DNA of 13,399 bases from Flavobacterium psychrophilum (GTDB lineage: Bacteria; Bacteroidota; Bacteroidia; Flavobacteriales; Flavobacteriaceae). The notes under the pieces were generated by a model. The model was given only the letters and a program-made list of their open reading frames with translations, was not told the origin of the DNA and searched no databases. How positions within the stretch are numbered: position 1 is the first letter of the stretch; the number at the start of each line of letters is the position of its first letter. Location of the stretch: contig CAMCBB010000048.1 of the NCBI GenBank assembly GCA_945872875.1, positions 1-13,399 on the forward strand, in the 5' to 3' direction. Shown here in pieces: positions 1 to 7,893 of the stretch. The translations under genes and the position numbers were made by a program.

Positions 1-782
1 GGTGTTAACCATTTATCTCCCGCTAAGCGCGATTGAAAAGTTTGGCTGTATTTTCCTTCTGGAATTCCAAGTAGTTTTACAACCTGTTTAGTTGTTTCGT
101 AACATTGGTGACGGTAGCAAAATTCGTGTGCAGGTGAAGGGGTGTTACAACAAGAACCATCAATAGCACAATGTGATTTGGTCACATCGGTTTTGCGAAT
201 ATGACGCTTCGGAATTCCGTGATACGAAAACAATAAATGATCGTATTCAAAAGTGTCTAAATGTTTTTTTATTGAATTGGCAAGCGCCTGAATATAATCG
301 GGTTTATTATAAAAAGCCGGAACTTTGGTAAGTATCATTTCTGGAAATTTAGTACGAACTAAGTCATCTGCTAGCTCCCAAATAGTAGTTGTTGATGCCA
401 TAGCATATTGTGGGTATAAAGCTAAAAGCATCACTTCAGTAACACCTTTTTCTCTTAATTCTTGTAAGCCTTTTTCAATAGTCATCGTTCCATAACGCAT
501 GGCCAATGCCACGGGTATTGAACTTTTTTCTTGAACTTTTTTGTGCATTCGTTGCGAAATCACGACTAAAGGCGACCCTTCTTCCCACCAAATTCTAGCA
601 TAGGCTGCAGCCGATTTTTTTGGCCTTGTTTGTAAAATTATTCCGCGAACCAATAAAGCACGCAATAAAAACGGAACGTCAATAACATATTTATCCATTA
701 AAAACTCATCTAAATATGGCTTTACATCCTTAGCAGTTGGGCTTTCTGGCGAACCTAGATTTACAAGTAATACTCCTTTCAT
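1..782 (-). CDS. hemH: Ferrochelatase HemH, 3' end cut by window edge
   Basis: Inserts ferrous iron into protoporphyrin IX, the last step of haem synthesis. The first 260 residues are present; the frame is open to the left edge, so roughly the last quarter (including the acidic active-site motif expected there) is missing from the window. The protein begins MKGVLLVNLGSP, typical of the family, and carries FSYHGIP with the conserved metal-site histidine at residue 188 and FQSRL near residues 250-254. Between HGIP and the QC-x-TT segment there is an insertion with five cysteines, C205, C211, C212, C222 and C227. This matches the class of bacterial ferrochelatases, known from Myxococcus, that hold a [2Fe-2S] cluster through four internal cysteines. 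The ATG at 782-780 lies 12 bases after the stop of the AraC-type regulator, so the two are probably co-transcribed. Family assignment is certain; cluster binding is inferred. Confidence 0.96.
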   Translation of the reverse strand, partial: MKGVLLVNLGSPESPTAKDVKPYLDEFLMDKYVIDVPFLLRALLVRGIILQTRPKKSAAAYARIWWEEGSPLVVISQRMHKKVQEKSSIPVALAMRYGTMTIEKGLQELREKGVTEVMLLALYPQYAMASTTTIWELADDLVRTKFPEMILTKVPAFYNKPDYIQALANSIKKHLDTFEYDHLLFSYHGIPKRHIRKTDVTKSHCAIDGSCCNTPSPAHEFCYRHQCYETTKQVVKLLGIPEGKYSQTFQSRLAGDKWLT

Positions 783-794
783 GTGTTGAGGTAA

Positions 795-1667
795 TTATTT
801 TATATTATTTAATGACATTAGATATTTTTTTGGGGTAGTGGCAAATTTTTTCTTGAAGGCAGCAATAAAATGACTTCCGGTGCTGTATCCAATTTTTAAG
901 CCTACTTCGTTTACATTATAAGAACCACTATCTAATAATTGGCGCGCATAATCCATTTTATAATCCAAAAGAAAACCGTAAACGGTATCCCCATAAATCT
1001 GTTTGAAACCCATTTTTAGTTTCTTCAAACTTAATCCAACTTGATCAGCTAATTCTTCTAAACCTGGTGGTTCAGCCATGTTTTGAATAATAATTTCTTT
1101 TGCTTTTTTAATTTTCAAAACATTTTCTTCATCAATTAAAAATGGGCATTGTTCAGCGTCAGGATCTTCTGATCGATTAAAATACAAACTCAATAATTCG
1201 TAACCTTTACCTTTATAATAAAGATTTTTTATAGCTGGGTTTAAATTATAATGAAATAACTGGCTTAACACAATTGCCATAGAAGGGCTTATGTCGCTTT
1301 CGGTGTAGTATTTTCGATCTTTATTTTCTTCACTTAAAAAAGGAATATTTCCAGATTCATTTGTAAAAAGCGAATGAAATTTTTGAATTGAAACAAGCAC
1401 CGAAATTACCCAAGTATTTGATGCAATTTCTAAATTTAGCGGCAATTCTTTTTGAGGATTATAAAATAAAAGTGCCTTTTCTTCTTTTAAGTCTAATGTA
1501 TAACCGCCCATGTTAAAAATAAACTTAGCTTTTCCTTTTATTCCAAAATGAAATTGTATAAGCCCCTGGCTTACATGTCGCGTAACTTGATAGTTTTCAG
1601 CGCTTTCATTTTGAAATCGTAGCAAAATAAAATCATTTTCAATTTTAATTTCCTCTGTTGAACCCAT
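795..1667 (-). CDS. AraC-family transcriptional regulator
   Basis: A 290-residue protein with an AraC/XylS-type DNA-binding domain at its C-terminus. The first helix-turn-helix spans about residues 203-224 (LEELADQVGLSLKKLKMGF) and the second about 251-271, followed by the family signature GYSTGSHFIAAFKKKF and TPKKYL. Residues 1-180 form an effector domain of unknown ligand; the pattern LIQFHFGIKGKAKF followed by a YNP segment resembles the PchR-like branch, whose founding member senses an iron-siderophore complex. That resemblance is by eye only. The gene lies between hemH (12 bases downstream, same strand) and hemA (divergent), so it probably regulates haem synthesis in response to iron, haem or a porphyrin. 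This role is inferred from position. The ATG at 1667 is the only sensible start; a nearby ATG at 1675 is out of frame. Confidence 0.9.
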   Translation of the reverse strand: MGSTEEIKIENDFILLRFQNESAENYQVTRHVSQGLIQFHFGIKGKAKFIFNMGGYTLDLKEEKALLFYNPQKELPLNLEIASNTWVISVLVSIQKFHSLFTNESGNIPFLSEENKDRKYYTESDISPSMAIVLSQLFHYNLNPAIKNLYYKGKGYELLSLYFNRSEDPDAEQCPFLIDEENVLKIKKAKEIIIQNMAEPPGLEELADQVGLSLKKLKMGFKQIYGDTVYGFLLDYKMDYARQLLDSGSYNVNEVGLKIGYSTGSHFIAAFKKKFATTPKKYLMSLNNIK

Positions 1668-1758
1668 AGCGACATTTTTTTATTTAAACTAAACAATTCT
1701 TAAAATTATATTAATATTTTAACCAAATTAGTAATACAAATAAATAGATGAATAAAGG

Positions 1759-1766
1759 CAAAATTA
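1759..1766 (-). promoter_or_regulatory. Candidate -7 element for the AraC regulator-hemH pair
   Basis: On the minus strand this reads TAATTTTG, a full match to the Bacteroidota -7 consensus TAnnTTTG. It would give a leader of about 85-90 bases before the regulator's ATG at 1667. No TTG is found at the usual 17-23 base spacing upstream, so support is weak. Confidence 0.3.
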
Positions 1767-1817
1767 AATAAAATAACCCAAAAAACACTAATATGCTCTA
1801 ATTTTCTCACAGCGACA

Positions 1818-1878
1818 CAAAAAGTACTTTTAGCGTTATTTTTTAAATTTTCTTAAGTATAAATTTGTGTACTTTTTG
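1818..1878. repeat. GTAC-centred repeats flanking the hemA promoter, candidate operator
   Basis: CAAAAAGTAC at 1818-1827 is the exact reverse complement of GTACTTTTTG at 1869-1878. The left copy also forms the perfect 12-base palindrome AAAAGTACTTTT (1820-1831). Read the other way, GTACTTTT occurs as a direct repeat at 1824-1831 and 1869-1876, 45 bases apart. The two copies bracket the putative core promoter of hemA. In a region between a divergent AraC-type regulator and its likely target, paired sites of this kind are plausible binding sites, but AT-rich DNA produces such matches by chance and no binding is shown. Confidence 0.4.
1836..1867 (+). promoter_or_regulatory. Candidate promoter of the hemA operon
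   Basis: TAAATTTG at 1860-1867 matches the Bacteroidota -7 consensus TAnnTTTG. A TTA at 1836-1838, 21 bases upstream, could stand in for the -33 TTG. Transcription would start near 1873, about 18 bases before the ATG at 1891 and after the GTG at 1867, which supports the ATG as hemA start. Confidence 0.5.
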
Positions 1879-1890
1879 GAAAAGGGCAAT

Positions 1891-3150
1891 ATGAAGAACA
1901 ATAATATATTAAAGACAACTACTTTTTACGCTGTTGGATTAAGCTATAAGAAAGCAGATGCTGCAATGCGCGGAAAATTTAGTTTAGATGCTCAGGCCAA
2001 AATCAATTTATTAGCCCAAGCTAAAAAAGAAGGCATCGAAACTTTAATTGTAACATCTACATGTAACAGAACTGAAATTTATGGTTTTGCCCAACATCCA
2101 TTTCAATTAATCAAATTACTTTGTGAAAATACCCAGGGGACTGTTGAAGAATTTCAACAAGTAGCCTTCGTATATAAAAAACAAGAAGCAATCAACCATA
2201 TGTTTCTCGTTGGAACAGGTTTAGACAGTCAGATTCTTGGAGATTTTGAAATTATTAGCCAATTAAAAATAGCTTTCACCGAAAGTAAATCAAAGAATCT
2301 TGCTAATGCTTTTATGGAGCGATTGGTGAATGCTGTAATTCAAGCAAGTAAAAAAATTAAAACGGAAACCGAGATTTCTTCGGGAGCGACATCAGTATCT
2401 TTTGCCTCCGTTCAATATATTTTTAAAAATGTTGAAGACATTTCAAATAAAAACATTTTGCTTTTTGGAACCGGGAAAATAGGAAGAAATACCTGCGAAA
2501 ATTTGGTTAAACATACCAAACATGAGCAAATTACACTAATCAACAGAACTAAAGATAAAGCTGAAAAATTAGCTCAAAAACTAAATGTAATTGTAAAAGA
2601 TTACGCTGATTTACAGCTAGAAATTCAAAAATCGGATGTGATTGTGGTGGCAACAGGAGCGCAAAACCCTACTATTGATAAAACCATCCTGAATTTAAAA
2701 AAACCACTTCTTATTTTAGATTTGTCTATCCCAAAAAATGTAAATGAAAATGTAAACGAGGTTCCCGGAGTTACCTTAATTCACCTGGATCATTTATCTC
2801 AAATTACAGACGAAACTTTAGAAAAAAGAAAATTATATATTCCGGCAGCCGAAGCAATAATTGCTGAAATTCAAGATGAGTTTTTGGCTTGGAATAAAAA
2901 CCGAAAATTTGCACCTACCATTCATGCACTTAAAGAGAAGTTCAATTCTATTAAAGACGGTGAGTTAAATTTTCAAAGAAAAAAATTATCTAATTTTGAT
3001 GAAGATCAAGCCGAATTAATTAGCAATAGAATTATCCAAAAAATAACTAACCATTTTGTAAACCATTTAAAAGAAGGTGAATCAATGGAGGAAGGTATTG
3101 AATGGATAGAAAAAGTATTTCAATTAGAACAAGAAAAAGATTTTTTTTAG
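1891..3150 (+). CDS. hemA: Glutamyl-tRNA reductase HemA
   Basis: Reduces glutamyl-tRNA to glutamate-1-semialdehyde with NADPH, the committed step of the C5 route to haem. With the ATG start the protein is 419 residues, the usual family size. The catalytic domain carries STCNRTEIYG with the nucleophilic Cys58. The motif that is usually GE-x-QILGQVK reads GDFEIISQLK, apparently a lineage variant. The NADPH-binding glycine motif LFGTGKIG is at residues 191-198, and the helical dimerisation domain follows to the C-terminus. An in-frame GTG at 1867 would add eight residues, but it overlaps the putative -7 element and the added residues do not look like family sequence. First gene of the probable hemACDEFB operon, divergent from the AraC-type regulator. 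The aminotransferase hemL that acts next is not in the window. Confidence 0.97.
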   Translation: MKNNNILKTTTFYAVGLSYKKADAAMRGKFSLDAQAKINLLAQAKKEGIETLIVTSTCNRTEIYGFAQHPFQLIKLLCENTQGTVEEFQQVAFVYKKQEAINHMFLVGTGLDSQILGDFEIISQLKIAFTESKSKNLANAFMERLVNAVIQASKKIKTETEISSGATSVSFASVQYIFKNVEDISNKNILLFGTGKIGRNTCENLVKHTKHEQITLINRTKDKAEKLAQKLNVIVKDYADLQLEIQKSDVIVVATGAQNPTIDKTILNLKKPLLILDLSIPKNVNENVNEVPGVTLIHLDHLSQITDETLEKRKLYIPAAEAIIAEIQDEFLAWNKNRKFAPTIHALKEKFNSIKDGELNFQRKKLSNFDEDQAELISNRIIQKITNHFVNHLKEGESMEEGIEWIEKVFQLEQEKDFF

Positions 3151-3201
3151 TTCTACAAACCCCAATCTGAAGCCTTTAATAAGGATTCCAAAAAGCATAA
3201 A

Positions 3202-4128
3202 ATGTCAAAAAAAACGATAAGAATTGGCACCAGAGACAGTGAATTAGCACTTTGGCAAGCACACACCGTTCAAAAACAATTGAACGATTTAGGGCATCAA
3301 ACCGAGATTATAGCTGTAAAATCTCAAGGCGACATCCTTTTAGACAAGCCGCTATATGAACTAGGAATAACCGGAATTTTTACTAAAACATTAGATATTG
3401 CCATGATAAATGGCCAAGTAGATATTGCGGTGCATTCTATGAAAGATGTGCCTACCGCTTTGCCTGAAGGAATTGTTCAAGCAGCGGTTTTAGAAAGAGC
3501 CAATTATTTAGATATTTTAGTTCATAAAGGCAACACTAGTTTTTTAGAATCAGCAGCTACAATCGCCACAGGAAGTTTGCGTCGCAAAGCGCAATGGTGG
3601 AATAAATATCCAAATCACTCTTTGGTAGATTTACGCGGAAATGTAAATACCAGATTACAAAAGTTGCATGATAATGATTGGGACGGCGCCGTTTTTGCAG
3701 CAGCAGGATTGGAGCGAATTAATTTAAAACCAGAGAATCACATCAGTTTAGATTGGATGACTCCAGCTCCAGCTCAAGGCGCAATGGTGGTGGTTGCAAT
3801 GGCAAATGACGAATTCACATTGGACGCTTTATCCCAATTAAATCATATAGAAACCGAAATTTGTACTTATATCGAAAGACAATTTTTAAAGACATTGGAA
3901 GGCGGATGCACCGCGCCAATTGCTGCCCTTGCAAAGTATGATGAAAAAGAAGATACCATCCATTTTATAGGAGAATTGTTATCTATTGATGGCAAACAAA
4001 AAATAGAAATCGAAAAAGTAGTTGCTATTTCAGAATGGAAGAAATTAGGTTTTCATGCCGCACAAGAAATTCTTAACAATGGTGGTGCCCAATTAATGGA
4101 AGAAATAAAACAGCAATTAAAAAAATAA
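3202..4128 (+). CDS. hemC: Porphobilinogen deaminase (hydroxymethylbilane synthase) HemC
   Basis: Polymerises four porphobilinogens to hydroxymethylbilane in the cytoplasm. All three domains are present in 308 residues, the normal length. The N-terminus has IRIGTRDSELALWQA, and HSMKDVPT carries the catalytic aspartate at residue 82. TGSLRRKAQ and DLRGNVNTRL supply the arginines that bind substrate carboxylates. GGCTAPIAA contains Cys236, the attachment site of the dipyrromethane cofactor. The usual KG-x-GMFTKE stretch is replaced by ELGITGIFTKTL, a mild divergence. The gene starts 51 bases after hemA and ends 39 bases before hemD, consistent with one transcript. The product feeds HemD directly, which fits the adjacency of the two genes. 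Confidence 0.97.
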   Translation: MSKKTIRIGTRDSELALWQAHTVQKQLNDLGHQTEIIAVKSQGDILLDKPLYELGITGIFTKTLDIAMINGQVDIAVHSMKDVPTALPEGIVQAAVLERANYLDILVHKGNTSFLESAATIATGSLRRKAQWWNKYPNHSLVDLRGNVNTRLQKLHDNDWDGAVFAAAGLERINLKPENHISLDWMTPAPAQGAMVVVAMANDEFTLDALSQLNHIETEICTYIERQFLKTLEGGCTAPIAALAKYDEKEDTIHFIGELLSIDGKQKIEIEKVVAISEWKKLGFHAAQEILNNGGAQLMEEIKQQLKK

Positions 4129-4167
4129 TTAAATAGGGTAAATTTTCCATTCACGAGGAACTATAAA

Positions 4168-4833
4168 ATGTCAAAACAAATAAACATAGTATCTACTAAA
4201 AAACTACTGCCACTACAAAAGCAACTTTTGTCAGATGCTGGCATTTCGGTATTGGAGGAAGATTTTATAGAAACTAAAATCAAGAATTTTGAACTTTCAA
4301 AGGTGCATGAAAATCTAATTTTCACGAGTCAAAATGCGGTACAAAGTATTTTACAACACTCAAAATGCGACGAATTAAAAGGGAAAAGTGTTTTTTGTGT
4401 TGGAATGAAAACCAAGGAATTGCTTACCGAAAACGGATTTGATGTAGTTGCCTATACCGGCTATGCTTCGGATTTGGCCGAGATCATTTCTTTAATTTAT
4501 TCGTCGGAATCATTTACCTTCTTTAGCGGGAATTTACGCCGGGATGTTATACCAAATACCTTAAAAGAAAACGGAATCACTTTCAATGAAATTGAAGTTT
4601 ATGAAACCAATATAACTTCAAAGAAAATGACTTCAAAACAAGATGGTATTCTTTTTTTCAGCCCATCGGGAGTGGAGAGTTATTTCAAATTGAATTCGAT
4701 AAAAGACGAAACTTGTTTCTGTATTGGCGAAACCACCGCAGAAGCATTAGAAAATAAAAAAGTAAAAAACATATTCATCGCAGAAAAACCATCGGTTGAA
4801 AGTGTGATTACACAAGTAATAGAATATTATTAA
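4168..4833 (+). CDS. hemD: Uroporphyrinogen-III synthase HemD
   Basis: Cyclises hydroxymethylbilane with inversion of ring D to uroporphyrinogen III. This family is poorly conserved, and the call rests on the two-lobed pattern plus position. FTSQNAVQS (about residues 52-60) is the first-lobe signature, SGNLRRDVIP the middle hinge region, FFSPSGVESYF (about 168-178) the second-lobe signature, and CIGETTAEAL the conserved C-terminal turn. At 221 residues it is slightly short but within the range for bacterial HemD. It sits between hemC and hemE, its pathway neighbours. GAGGA at 4155-4159, eight bases before the ATG, is the clearest Shine-Dalgarno-like sequence in the operon and supports this start. 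Confidence 0.92.
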   Translation: MSKQINIVSTKKLLPLQKQLLSDAGISVLEEDFIETKIKNFELSKVHENLIFTSQNAVQSILQHSKCDELKGKSVFCVGMKTKELLTENGFDVVAYTGYASDLAEIISLIYSSESFTFFSGNLRRDVIPNTLKENGITFNEIEVYETNITSKKMTSKQDGILFFSPSGVESYFKLNSIKDETCFCIGETTAEALENKKVKNIFIAEKPSVESVITQVIEYY

Positions 4834-4838
4834 AACAG

Positions 4839-4859
4839 TTTGAGTTGATGCAACTTAAA
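4839..4859 (+). other. Small hairpin between hemD and hemE
   Basis: TTTGAGTTG pairs with CAACTTAAA around the loop ATG, nine base pairs including one G-T pair. It lies just after the hemD stop and 17 bases before the hemE start. No T-run follows, so it is not a standard terminator; it could be an RNA processing or stability element, or chance. Confidence 0.3.
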
Positions 4860-4876
4860 ACTTTAAATTATTTACA

Positions 4877-5902
4877 ATGTTAAAAAACGACCTATTCTTA
4901 AGAGCCCTTAATAACGAAACCGTAGAGCGACCACCCGTTTGGATGATGCGCCAAGCCGGAAGGTATTTGCCAGAATTTAGAGCTTTAAGAGATAAATATG
5001 ATTTTTTTACCCGTTGCGAAACTCCAGAATTGGCTGCCGAAATTACGGTGCAACCCATTCGAATTGTAAAACCAGATGCGGCAATTTTGTTTTCCGACAT
5101 TTTGGTGGTGCCACGCGCTATGGGAATTCATGTTGAGTTGAAAGACAATTTGGGGCCGATAATTCCAAATCCAATTCGAACCATGGAAGACGTGAACAGA
5201 ACTTTTGTTCCAGATGTCCAGGAAACCTTGGGTTATGTTTTTGATGCCATCAAATTAACCAAAGAAATGCTGAACGATGAGGTGCCGTTGATTGGGTTTG
5301 CTGGTTCACCATGGACGATTTTTTGTTATGCTGTTGAAGGAAAAGGCTCAAAAAGTTTTGATACAGCTAAAGGATTTTGTTTTTCAAATCCGGTAGCAGC
5401 GCATACTTTATTGCAAAAAATTACCGATACCACTATTTTATATTTGAAAGAAAAAGTGAAAGCGGGTTGTAATGCGATTCAGATTTTTGATTCTTGGGGA
5501 GGCATGCTTTCTCCTGTAGATTATCAAGAATTTTCTTGGAAATACATCAACCAAATTGTGGAAGCTTTGGCGGACGACACAAAAGTTATCGTTTTCGGAA
5601 AAGGCTGTTGGTTTGCTTTAGGCGAAATGTCAAAATCGAAAGCATCAGCATTGGGTGTAGATTGGACTTGTTCTGCAAGGAACGCTCGTTATTTAACAGG
5701 AGGAAATATTACTTTGCAAGGAAATTTTGATCCAAGTCGTTTGCTTTCTCCAATTCCAACCATCAAAAAAATGGTAAATCAAATGATAGACGAATTCGGG
5801 AAAGACAACTACATAGTTAACCTAGGTCACGGAATTTTACCAAATATTCCAGTAGATCACGCCAAAGCTTTTGTGGAAGCGGTGAAAGAGTATCAAAAAT
5901 AA
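4877..5902 (+). CDS. hemE: Uroporphyrinogen decarboxylase HemE
   Basis: Removes four carboxyl groups from uroporphyrinogen III to give coproporphyrinogen III. The 341-residue protein matches the family length. [17 protein letters not shown] near the N-terminus has the substrate-binding arginines R25 and R29. [13 protein letters not shown] contains the catalytic aspartate, here D74. [27 protein letters not shown] and GNFDPSRLL follow in the expected order, and a C-terminal [11 protein letters not shown] closes the TIM barrel. It is the fourth gene of the cluster and is almost joined to hemF, with nine bases between. ORFs on the opposite strand inside this gene are shadows. Confidence 0.98.
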   Translation: MLKNDLFLRALNNETVERPPVWMMRQAGRYLPEFRALRDKYDFFTRCETPELAAEITVQPIRIVKPDAAILFSDILVVPRAMGIHVELKDNLGPIIPNPIRTMEDVNRTFVPDVQETLGYVFDAIKLTKEMLNDEVPLIGFAGSPWTIFCYAVEGKGSKSFDTAKGFCFSNPVAAHTLLQKITDTTILYLKEKVKAGCNAIQIFDSWGGMLSPVDYQEFSWKYINQIVEALADDTKVIVFGKGCWFALGEMSKSKASALGVDWTCSARNARYLTGGNITLQGNFDPSRLLSPIPTIKKMVNQMIDEFGKDNYIVNLGHGILPNIPVDHAKAFVEAVKEYQK

Positions 5903-5911
5903 AATCAAGTT

Positions 5912-6838
5912 TTGAAAGATAAATTCTATAAATACATACTTAATCTCCAAGACCAAATCACTTCTAAACTAGAAGAAGTTGATGGCGTTGCTAAATTTCG
6001 TGAGGACATTTGGGAACGACCAGAAGGCGGTGGCGGACGAACACGAGTAATTGAAAACGGAACTGTTTTTGAAAAGGGAGGCGTAAACATTTCAGCGGTT
6101 CACGGAAAATTACCCGATTCCATGCAAAAATTATTCAATGTAGGCGAAGCCGATTTTTTTGCCTGTGGATTGAGTTTGGTCATTCATCCAAAAAATCCGA
6201 TGGTGCCAACGGTTCATGCAAATTGGCGTTATTTCGAAATGTATGATACTTCGGCAGAGCTCAGTACAGGAGGTTCACGGAAGATAATCAATTCCTGGTT
6301 TGGAGGCGGACAAGATCTAACCCCTTATTATTTATTTGAGGAAGACGGAATCCATTTTCATCACACTTGTAAAACCGCTTGCGACAAACACAATTCAGAG
6401 TTTTATCCAAAATATAAAAAACAATGTGACGACTATTTTTGGAATGTGCATCGCAGTGAAGCGCGAGGACTTGGCGGATTATTCTTTGATTATTGCAAAG
6501 CAAATGAGCAAATGGCAATGGAAGATTGGTTTAATTTCGTAACCGAAGTGGGAAACAGTTTTCTAGAGGCATACGTTCCAATTGTAGAAAAAAGAAAGAA
6601 TTTAGCCTACACTCCAGAACAAAGAACTTGGCAAGAAATCCGAAGAGGACGTTATGTCGAATTTAATTTAGTTCACGATAAAGGCACCCTTTTCGGACTA
6701 AAAACTAACGGCCGAATTGAAAGTATTTTGATGTCTTTACCACCACACGTGCAATGGCATTACGACCATCATCCAGAAGTTGGAAGTGAAGAAGAAAAAT
6801 TAATTCAAGTATTAGAAAATCCAATTGATTGGGTTTAA
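5912..6838 (+). CDS. hemF: Oxygen-dependent coproporphyrinogen III oxidase HemF
   Basis: Converts coproporphyrinogen III to protoporphyrinogen IX using molecular oxygen, without a metal or flavin. Conserved blocks are WERPEGGGGRTRVI, VHGKLP, FGGGQDLTPYY (residues 130-140), RGLGGLFFDY and RRGRYVEFNLVHD (starting at 244), followed by LMSLPPHVQWHY. Length 308 residues is normal. The start appears to be TTG: the family's N-terminal helix is recognisable from KDKFYKYILNLQDQI, and the first in-frame ATG lies about 70 residues in, beyond conserved sequence. The TTG is nine bases after the hemE stop, so translation may be coupled. Use of the aerobic enzyme implies that haem is made under oxygen; the anaerobic HemN is not in this window. 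Confidence 0.97.
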   Translation: MKDKFYKYILNLQDQITSKLEEVDGVAKFREDIWERPEGGGGRTRVIENGTVFEKGGVNISAVHGKLPDSMQKLFNVGEADFFACGLSLVIHPKNPMVPTVHANWRYFEMYDTSAELSTGGSRKIINSWFGGGQDLTPYYLFEEDGIHFHHTCKTACDKHNSEFYPKYKKQCDDYFWNVHRSEARGLGGLFFDYCKANEQMAMEDWFNFVTEVGNSFLEAYVPIVEKRKNLAYTPEQRTWQEIRRGRYVEFNLVHDKGTLFGLKTNGRIESILMSLPPHVQWHYDHHPEVGSEEEKLIQVLENPIDWV

Positions 6839-6856
6839 GTACAAAGTAAAACAACT

Positions 6857-6886
6857 TTAAACCTTAAACTTTAAACAATTTTAAAC
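6857..6886 (+). repeat. Four TTAAAC repeats before hemB
   Basis: TTAAAC occurs at 6857, 6864, 6871 and 6881, spaced 7, 7 and 10 bases, in the 56-base gap between hemF and hemB. A similar AACTTTAAA stretch stands before hemE. It may be slippage-prone AT-rich spacer, a leader that keeps the ribosome site unstructured, or a regulatory tract. Confidence 0.4.
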
Positions 6887-6894
6887 AATATATT

Positions 6895-7890
6895 ATGTTT
6901 CCATTACAAAGAGGCCGCAGATTAAGAGCTAACGAATCCATAAGAAGTTTGGTTCGTGAAACCACATTAAGTCCAAGTGATTTTATGTTTCCAATGTTCA
7001 TCGCAGAAGGAGAAAACTATAAAGTAGAAATTCCTTCCATGCCGGGAATTTTTCGCCGTTCTATTGACTTAACGGTTGCTGAGGTAAAAGAATTATTTGC
7101 TCTAGGAATCCGTGCGGTAAACATTTATGTAAAAGTGGACGAATCGTTAAAAGACAACACCGGAAAAGAAGCATGGAATCCTAATGGGTTGATGCAACGC
7201 GCTATTACAGCTATCAAATCTGCCTGTCCAGAAATGATTGTAATGCCCGATGTGGCGCTTGATCCGTATTCTATTTATGGTCATGACGGAATTATTGAAA
7301 ATGGCGATGTTGCTAATGATGCTACCAACGATGCTTTGGTAAAAATGGCCGTTTCTCACGCCCAAGCCGGAGCCGATTTTGTTGCCCCAAGCGATATGAT
7401 GGACGGACGCGTTTTGCGTTTACGCCAAGGATTGGATGCTGCAGGATTCCCAAATGTGGGAATTATGAGCTATTCAGCTAAATATGCTTCGGCATTTTAT
7501 GGTCCTTTTCGAGATGCATTAGATAGTGCTCCGAAAGAGGCGGATGTCGAAGTGCCAAAAGATAAAAAAACCTACCAAATGGATTATTCCAACCGAATTG
7601 AAGCCATTAAAGAAGCGCTTATGGATGTAGAAGAAGGCGCCGACATGGTTATGGTTAAACCCGGAATTGCCTATTTGGATATTGTTCGCGAAGTAAAAAA
7701 TGCCGTGAATGTTCCGGTAACTGTTTTTCATGTTTCTGGTGAATATGCCATGATTAAAGCCGCTTCCGAAAGAGGGTGGTTGGATCATGATAAAATAATG
7801 ATGGAGCAATTAATGTGTATCAAGCGCGCAGGAGCCAGCTTAATTTCGACTTATTTTGCAAAAGAGGCCGCGATTATATTAAATAGATAG
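6895..7890 (+). CDS. hemB: Delta-aminolevulinic acid dehydratase (porphobilinogen synthase) HemB
   Basis: Condenses two 5-aminolevulinate molecules to porphobilinogen. The two active-site lysines are visible: K196 in SYSAKYASAFYGPF and the Schiff-base K255 in MVMVKPGIAYLD. The metal segment reads DVALDPYSIYGHDG with D119, D123 and D131 where zinc-dependent enzymes have cysteines, so this is the zinc-independent, magnesium-type form. The N-terminal arm FPLQRGRRLRANESIR is complete, and 331 residues is the usual size. Although HemB acts second in the pathway, the gene comes last of the hem genes. The cytochrome gene starts three bases after its stop codon. Confidence 0.98.
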   Translation: MFPLQRGRRLRANESIRSLVRETTLSPSDFMFPMFIAEGENYKVEIPSMPGIFRRSIDLTVAEVKELFALGIRAVNIYVKVDESLKDNTGKEAWNPNGLMQRAITAIKSACPEMIVMPDVALDPYSIYGHDGIIENGDVANDATNDALVKMAVSHAQAGADFVAPSDMMDGRVLRLRQGLDAAGFPNVGIMSYSAKYASAFYGPFRDALDSAPKEADVEVPKDKKTYQMDYSNRIEAIKEALMDVEEGADMVMVKPGIAYLDIVREVKNAVNVPVTVFHVSGEYAMIKAASERGWLDHDKIMMEQLMCIKRAGASLISTYFAKEAAIILNR

Positions 7891-7893
7891 CTA

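Noticed and set aside
1867..1890. GTG start eight codons upstream of the hemA ATG
   Set aside because: It overlaps the putative -7 element and one of the repeats, and the added residues do not resemble glutamyl-tRNA reductase N-termini.
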